From: an uncultured Bacillaceae bacterium
Lineage (GTDB): Bacteria > Bacillota > Bacilli > Bacillales > Cytobacillaceae
NCBI GenBank assembly: GCA_937995745.1
Contig: CALKIU010000116.1
Span: forward strand, 1 to 9,143
DNA length: 9,143 nt
Reading direction: 5' to 3'
Shown here: positions 6,776 through 9,143 of the stretch, piece by piece
How the letters are laid out: every line of letters starts with the position of its first letter
Position numbering within the stretch: the stretch's first letter is position 1
Made by a program: the position numbers and the translations under genes
The notes under the pieces: generated by a model
The model's database searches: none
The model's input: only the letters and a program-made list of their open reading frames with translations
Told to the model about the DNA's origin: nothing

Positions 6776-7549
6776 TTATTTTGCATGCATTCCGCCATCC
6801 ACGATGATGATTTCACCTGTAATATAATCAGAAGCCTTTGAAGCTAGAAACAGCGCGACACCTTTTAAATCATTTTCTGAGCCAAAGCGATTTAATGGAG
6901 TTGCTTCTAAAAAGGCATCTTTTCCTCTCTCAATGATGACTTTTGACATTTTTGTAGGGAAAAATCCCGGAGCGATGGCGTTGACGTTGATATTATATTG
7001 TCCCCATTTAACTGCCAAATCTTTTGTTAATGTATTGACTGCTCCTTTGCTGGCGTTATATGCAACTGTATCCATCAGCTTCGGATCTGTTCCAATAAAC
7101 CCTGCAATGGAAGAAATGTTAATAATTTTTCCCGCTCTTTGTTTAATCATTTCCCTGCCTACCGCCTGGCTCATTAAAAAGGTTCCGGTAACATTTACAT
7201 TCATCACTTTTTGCCATGCTTCCAAAGGCATATCAATGGCTGGCGCTCCCCATGTTGCTCCGCTATTGTTGACTAAAATATCAATCTTCCCAAAATGATT
7301 GAGCGTTTGCTCCACCACGTTCTGTACATCTTCTGGATTCGTTACGTCACATTGTAATGCCAACGTTTTCACACCAAGCTGCTCTAATTCATTAGCAACT
7401 TCTTGGCAAGCTTCCACTTTTCGCGAACATAAAACGACATTGGCACCCGCTTCAGCAAGGCCTGTTGCAATTTGTTCTCCAAGTCCTCGTCCTCCGCCAG
7501 TGACTATGGCTGTTTTTCCAGTGAGATCAAAAAGCTCTTTAACATGCAT
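6776..7549 (-). CDS. Short-chain dehydrogenase/reductase (SDR), classical type
   Basis: A 257-residue NAD(P)-dependent oxidoreductase of the classical SDR family acting on a hydroxyl/keto pair. It has the Rossmann TGGGRGLG (17-24), CDVT with D69, NNSGA (94-98), the catalytic N118, S147 within NISSIAG, and YNASK with Y164 and K168. The C-terminal ITGEIIIVDGGM is normal. The family is close to 3-oxoacyl-ACP reductases, gluconate 5-dehydrogenases and 3-hydroxybutyrate dehydrogenases, and sequence alone does not tell the substrate. Arg21 after the glycine motif and R43 (CSRK) would suit NADPH. The ATG at 7549 follows a purine-rich GAAGGGA site. It lies 82 nt behind the acyl-CoA dehydrogenase gene without an intervening terminator, so it is most likely cotranscribed. 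In the pathway proposed here it would interconvert keto- and hydroxyacyl-CoA, as LvaD does (inference). Confidence 0.92.
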   Translation of the reverse strand: MHVKELFDLTGKTAIVTGGGRGLGEQIATGLAEAGANVVLCSRKVEACQEVANELEQLGVKTLALQCDVTNPEDVQNVVEQTLNHFGKIDILVNNSGATWGAPAIDMPLEAWQKVMNVNVTGTFLMSQAVGREMIKQRAGKIINISSIAGFIGTDPKLMDTVAYNASKGAVNTLTKDLAVKWGQYNINVNAIAPGFFPTKMSKVIIERGKDAFLEATPLNRFGSENDLKGVALFLASKASDYITGEIIIVDGGMHAK

Positions 7550-7584
7550 TCTTTTCCCTTCTTTCTTTATTTTCTTTTGAAAAA

Positions 7585-7599
7585 ATAAAACGCTTACAT
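7585..7599 (-). promoter_or_regulatory. Possible cre site (CcpA catabolite repression)
   Basis: On the - strand ATGTAAGCGTTTTAT matches the Bacillus cre consensus WTGNAANCGNWNNCW except for one base. It is in the spacer between the dehydrogenase and SDR genes, about 35 nt before the SDR start codon, where bound CcpA could act as a roadblock. A single match to a degenerate motif is weak evidence. Confidence 0.3.
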
Positions 7600-7631
7600 A
7601 AAATGATGTTCGATTCTGGAATTCTATTTCA

Positions 7632-8840
7632 TTATTGATATTTTTTTAGTTCCAGTTTTGCAATTTGTCTTTTATGCACTTCATCTGGCCCATCAGCGAT
7701 TCTTAACGTGCGAGAATTTGCCCACATCGCAGCGAGCGGAAAATCATCAGAAACCCCTGCTGCCCCTAATGCTTGAATCGCCCGGTCGATGACATTCAAT
7801 GCAATATTCGGCGCAACCACTTTAATCATGGCAATTTCCGTCTTTGCTTCTTTGTTTCCAACTGTATCCATCATATAGGCAGCTTTTAAAGTCAACAGTC
7901 TTGCTTGTTCAATTTCAATTCTTGATGTGGCAATCCAATCGCGAACGACTCCTTGTTCTGCCAATGTTCTTCCAAAAGCCACACGATTTAATACTCGCTT
8001 GCACATGATTTCAAGGGCGCGTTCTGCAGCACCAATCAATCTCATGCAATGATGAATTCTTCCTGGCCCTAGCCTTCCTTGGGCGATGGCAAATCCTTTC
8101 CCTTCTCCCCAGATGATGTTCTCTGCTGGCACCCGAACATTTTCAAAGGTAATTTCCCCGTGGCCATGTGGAGCATGGTCATATCCAAACACTGGAAGCA
8201 TTCGTTCAATTTTGACACCTGGCGTATCAAGGGGAACAAGAATCATGGATTGCTGCTCATAACGGTTGGCATTCGGGTTTGTTTTTCCCATCACTATGGC
8301 AATTTTGCATCGTGGATCTCCTGCGCCTGAAGACCACCATTTTCTTCCGTTAATTACATATTCATCTCCATCGCGCACAATGCTCGCTTCAATATTTGTC
8401 GCATCCGATGAAGCCACATCCGGTTCTGTCATTGCAAAACATGAGCGTATTTCTCCATTGAGCAATGGAATAAGCCACTCTTTCTTTTGTTGTTCAGAAC
8501 CATATCTCACTAACACTTCCATATTTCCCGTATCCGGCGCATTGCAGTTAAACACTTCCGGCGCTATTAGCGAACGGCCCATAATTTCACATAAAGGAGC
8601 ATATTCTAAATTGGTTAGTCCTGCTCCATATTCACTGTCTGGCAAAAACAGATTCCAAAGCCCTTGCTCTTTTGCCTTTTCCTTTAATTCTTCAATAATG
8701 GGCGGCACGGCACTCCACCTGTTTTCTTGTTGAGTTAGCTGTTCTTCATATACTTTTTCGTTTGGATAAATGTACTCTTCCATAAAATGGTTTAATTTTT
8801 TGATTAATTCCTCCACTTTTGGAGAAAAGGAAAAATCCAT
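7632..8840 (-). CDS. Acyl-CoA dehydrogenase, ACAD10/11-like
   Basis: A 402-residue FAD enzyme of the acyl-CoA dehydrogenase fold: an N-terminal helical domain, the central FAMTEP flavin segment (135-140), and a C-terminal helical domain. The segment INGRKWWSSGAGDPRC (163-178) and RIADGPDEVH (380-389) are typical of the ACAD10/ACAD11/LvaC branch. At the position where medium-chain enzymes have the catalytic-base Glu (YEGT motif) this one reads ADGP, that is Asp. Enzymes of this branch can process phosphorylated 4-hydroxyacyl-CoA, eliminating phosphate, rather than only oxidising saturated acyl-CoA. A TTG at 8849 would add three residues, but AAGGAG at 8850-8855 abuts it and sits 9 nt from the ATG at 8840, so I chose the ATG. 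It is the first gene of unit A, behind two promoters and the operator at 8857-8876. Confidence 0.93.
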   Translation of the reverse strand: MDFSFSPKVEELIKKLNHFMEEYIYPNEKVYEEQLTQQENRWSAVPPIIEELKEKAKEQGLWNLFLPDSEYGAGLTNLEYAPLCEIMGRSLIAPEVFNCNAPDTGNMEVLVRYGSEQQKKEWLIPLLNGEIRSCFAMTEPDVASSDATNIEASIVRDGDEYVINGRKWWSSGAGDPRCKIAIVMGKTNPNANRYEQQSMILVPLDTPGVKIERMLPVFGYDHAPHGHGEITFENVRVPAENIIWGEGKGFAIAQGRLGPGRIHHCMRLIGAAERALEIMCKRVLNRVAFGRTLAEQGVVRDWIATSRIEIEQARLLTLKAAYMMDTVGNKEAKTEIAMIKVVAPNIALNVIDRAIQALGAAGVSDDFPLAAMWANSRTLRIADGPDEVHKRQIAKLELKKYQ

Positions 8841-8849
8841 TTTAATCAA

Positions 8850-8855
8850 CTCCTT
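8850..8855 (-). promoter_or_regulatory. Ribosome binding site deciding the dehydrogenase start
   Basis: AAGGAG on the - strand has a 9-nt gap to ATG 8840. It leaves no spacing to the alternative TTG at 8849. Confidence 0.8.
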
Positions 8856-8856
8856 T

Positions 8857-8876
8857 CATACTGACCGGTTGGTATG
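8857..8876. promoter_or_regulatory. TetR-type operator ahead of unit A
   Basis: CATACTGACCGGTTGGTATG is a 20-bp palindrome with eight of ten arm positions paired. It is identical in 19 of 20 bases to the core at 6033-6052. It lies between the -10 box at 8891-8896 and the ribosome binding site, covering roughly +8 to +28 of the predicted transcript, a typical repressor position. Confidence 0.88.
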
Positions 8877-8890
8877 TTACGTTTAATTTT

Positions 8891-8919
8891 AGTATACAAG
8901 TTTTTTTAGAATTAATCAA
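8891..8919 (-). promoter_or_regulatory. Proximal sigma-A promoter of the dehydrogenase unit
   Basis: On the - strand the -35 is TTGATT (8914-8919), the spacer is 17 nt, and the -10 is TATACT (8891-8896). Predicted transcription start is near 8884, immediately before the operator. Confidence 0.75.
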
Positions 8920-8950
8920 TCCGTTTGCTAAAAATTTTTACAGTTATTTT

Positions 8951-8980
8951 AGTATAGCATTTTGATTGAATTTGGGACAA
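8951..8980 (-). promoter_or_regulatory. Distal promoter of the dehydrogenase unit, extended -10
   Basis: On the - strand the -35 is TTGTCC (8975-8980), the spacer 18 nt, and the -10 TATACT (8951-8956) is preceded by TGC, giving an extended -10. The box and the bases after it (TATACTAAAAT) repeat the proximal promoter 60 bp away. Confidence 0.5.
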
Positions 8981-9024
8981 TTCAGTCATTCTCAGTGAAA
9001 TATTAGCCAACTGAAAATCCTCAG
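8981..9024. other. Short spacer with no recognised content
   Basis: Between the distal promoter and the stop codon of the partial right-edge frame I see only a short imperfect inverted repeat (TTCAGT near 8981 and ACTGAA near 9010). I see no gene, terminator or mobile-element end that I can support. Confidence 0.4.
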
Positions 9025-9143
9025 CTATATTGCCTGTGGATATTCACCATGCTCATGAACATATTTGTGTTTATGTATATTAAAAAAAGGCTCTATAATA
9101 TTTGGTGTTGGTGAGTAAAAACCAGCACCAATTTTTTTGAACA
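9025..9143 (-). CDS. Possible C-terminal end of an unrecognised protein (5' part outside the window)
   Basis: On the - strand a frame is open from the right edge to a TAG at 9025-9027, giving 38 complete sense codons. Codon use (AAA, CCA, GAA, ATT, GGT) is like that of the neighbours. The peptide is rich in aromatic and charged residues and ends in HKHKYVHEHGEYPQAI. It has no internal ATG, so if real its start is outside. I do not recognise the family. If it is a gene, it reads toward the dehydrogenase unit with no clear terminator between. Against it, a 38-codon open stretch can arise by chance, and 9102-9138 on the other strand looks like a hairpin followed by a T-run. Confidence 0.35.
   Translation of the reverse strand, partial: FKKIGAGFYSPTPNIIEPFFNIHKHKYVHEHGEYPQAI

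Noticed and set aside
8266..8733. 155-codon + strand frame opposite the acyl-CoA dehydrogenase
   Set aside because: It is antisense to a gene with full family motifs, has no ribosome binding site, and its Ser/Pro/His-rich product is typical of antisense shadows.
9102..9138. Terminator-like hairpin on the + strand: 11-bp stem with one G-T pair, 8-nt loop, seven T
   Set aside because: There is no + strand gene before it in the last 6.8 kb of the window, and the same bases read as sensible codons on the - strand. It could be real for a transcript I cannot see, but I do not annotate it.
9089..9143. Possible insertion-sequence end starting GGCTCT (ISL3-like ends begin similarly)
   Set aside because: Only a few bases of resemblance, with no transposase, no second end and no target duplication in view.

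Overview
The window looks like chromosome of a low-GC Gram-positive bacterium of the order Bacillales (Bacillaceae or the Lysinibacillus/Ureibacillus group). The evidence is strong AGGAGG-type ribosome binding sites with 8-9 nt spacing, TTG and GTG starts beside ATG, sigma-A style promoters, A+T-rich codon use, and protein sequences of Bacillus type. I cannot fix the genus. There are nine complete or nearly complete genes: three on the + strand and six on the - strand. A possible gene tail enters from the right edge.

Positions 1-2384 (+ strand) are a sulfate assimilation operon: the 3' part of cysH (APS/PAPS reductase with Fe-S cysteines), sat (ATP sulfurylase) and cysC (APS kinase). Each downstream gene has its ribosome binding site overlapping the previous stop codon, and the unit ends in a clear intrinsic terminator at 2353-2384. 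Base composition jumps inside sat, from about 36% G+C before position 1260 to about 50% after it, which suggests a mosaic gene.

Positions 2430-8980 (- strand) are an acyl-CoA catabolic cluster in two units. In transcription order, unit A is an ACAD10/11-like acyl-CoA dehydrogenase (8840-7632), an SDR oxidoreductase (7549-6776) and a TetR regulator (6664-6092). Unit B is an ACAD10/11-type APH-fold kinase (5995-4931), a ComB-family phosphatase (4901-4155) and an AMP-forming acyl-CoA ligase (4103-2430). An almost identical 20-bp palindrome built on ACCGGT lies between promoter and ribosome binding site ahead of each unit (8857-8876 and 6033-6052), so the TetR protein probably controls both.

The ligase, SDR, APH-like kinase and ACAD10/11-like dehydrogenase match, family by family, the core of the Pseudomonas levulinate/4-hydroxy acid (Lva) pathway. 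In that pathway a 4-hydroxyacyl-CoA is phosphorylated, and the phosphate is then eliminated to feed beta-oxidation. My main hypothesis is a Gram-positive version of this route with an added ComB-family phosphatase. The substrate is not determined by the sequence.

Positions 8881-9143 hold two tandem promoters for unit A, a short stretch where I recognise nothing, and an unrecognised open frame running off the right edge.
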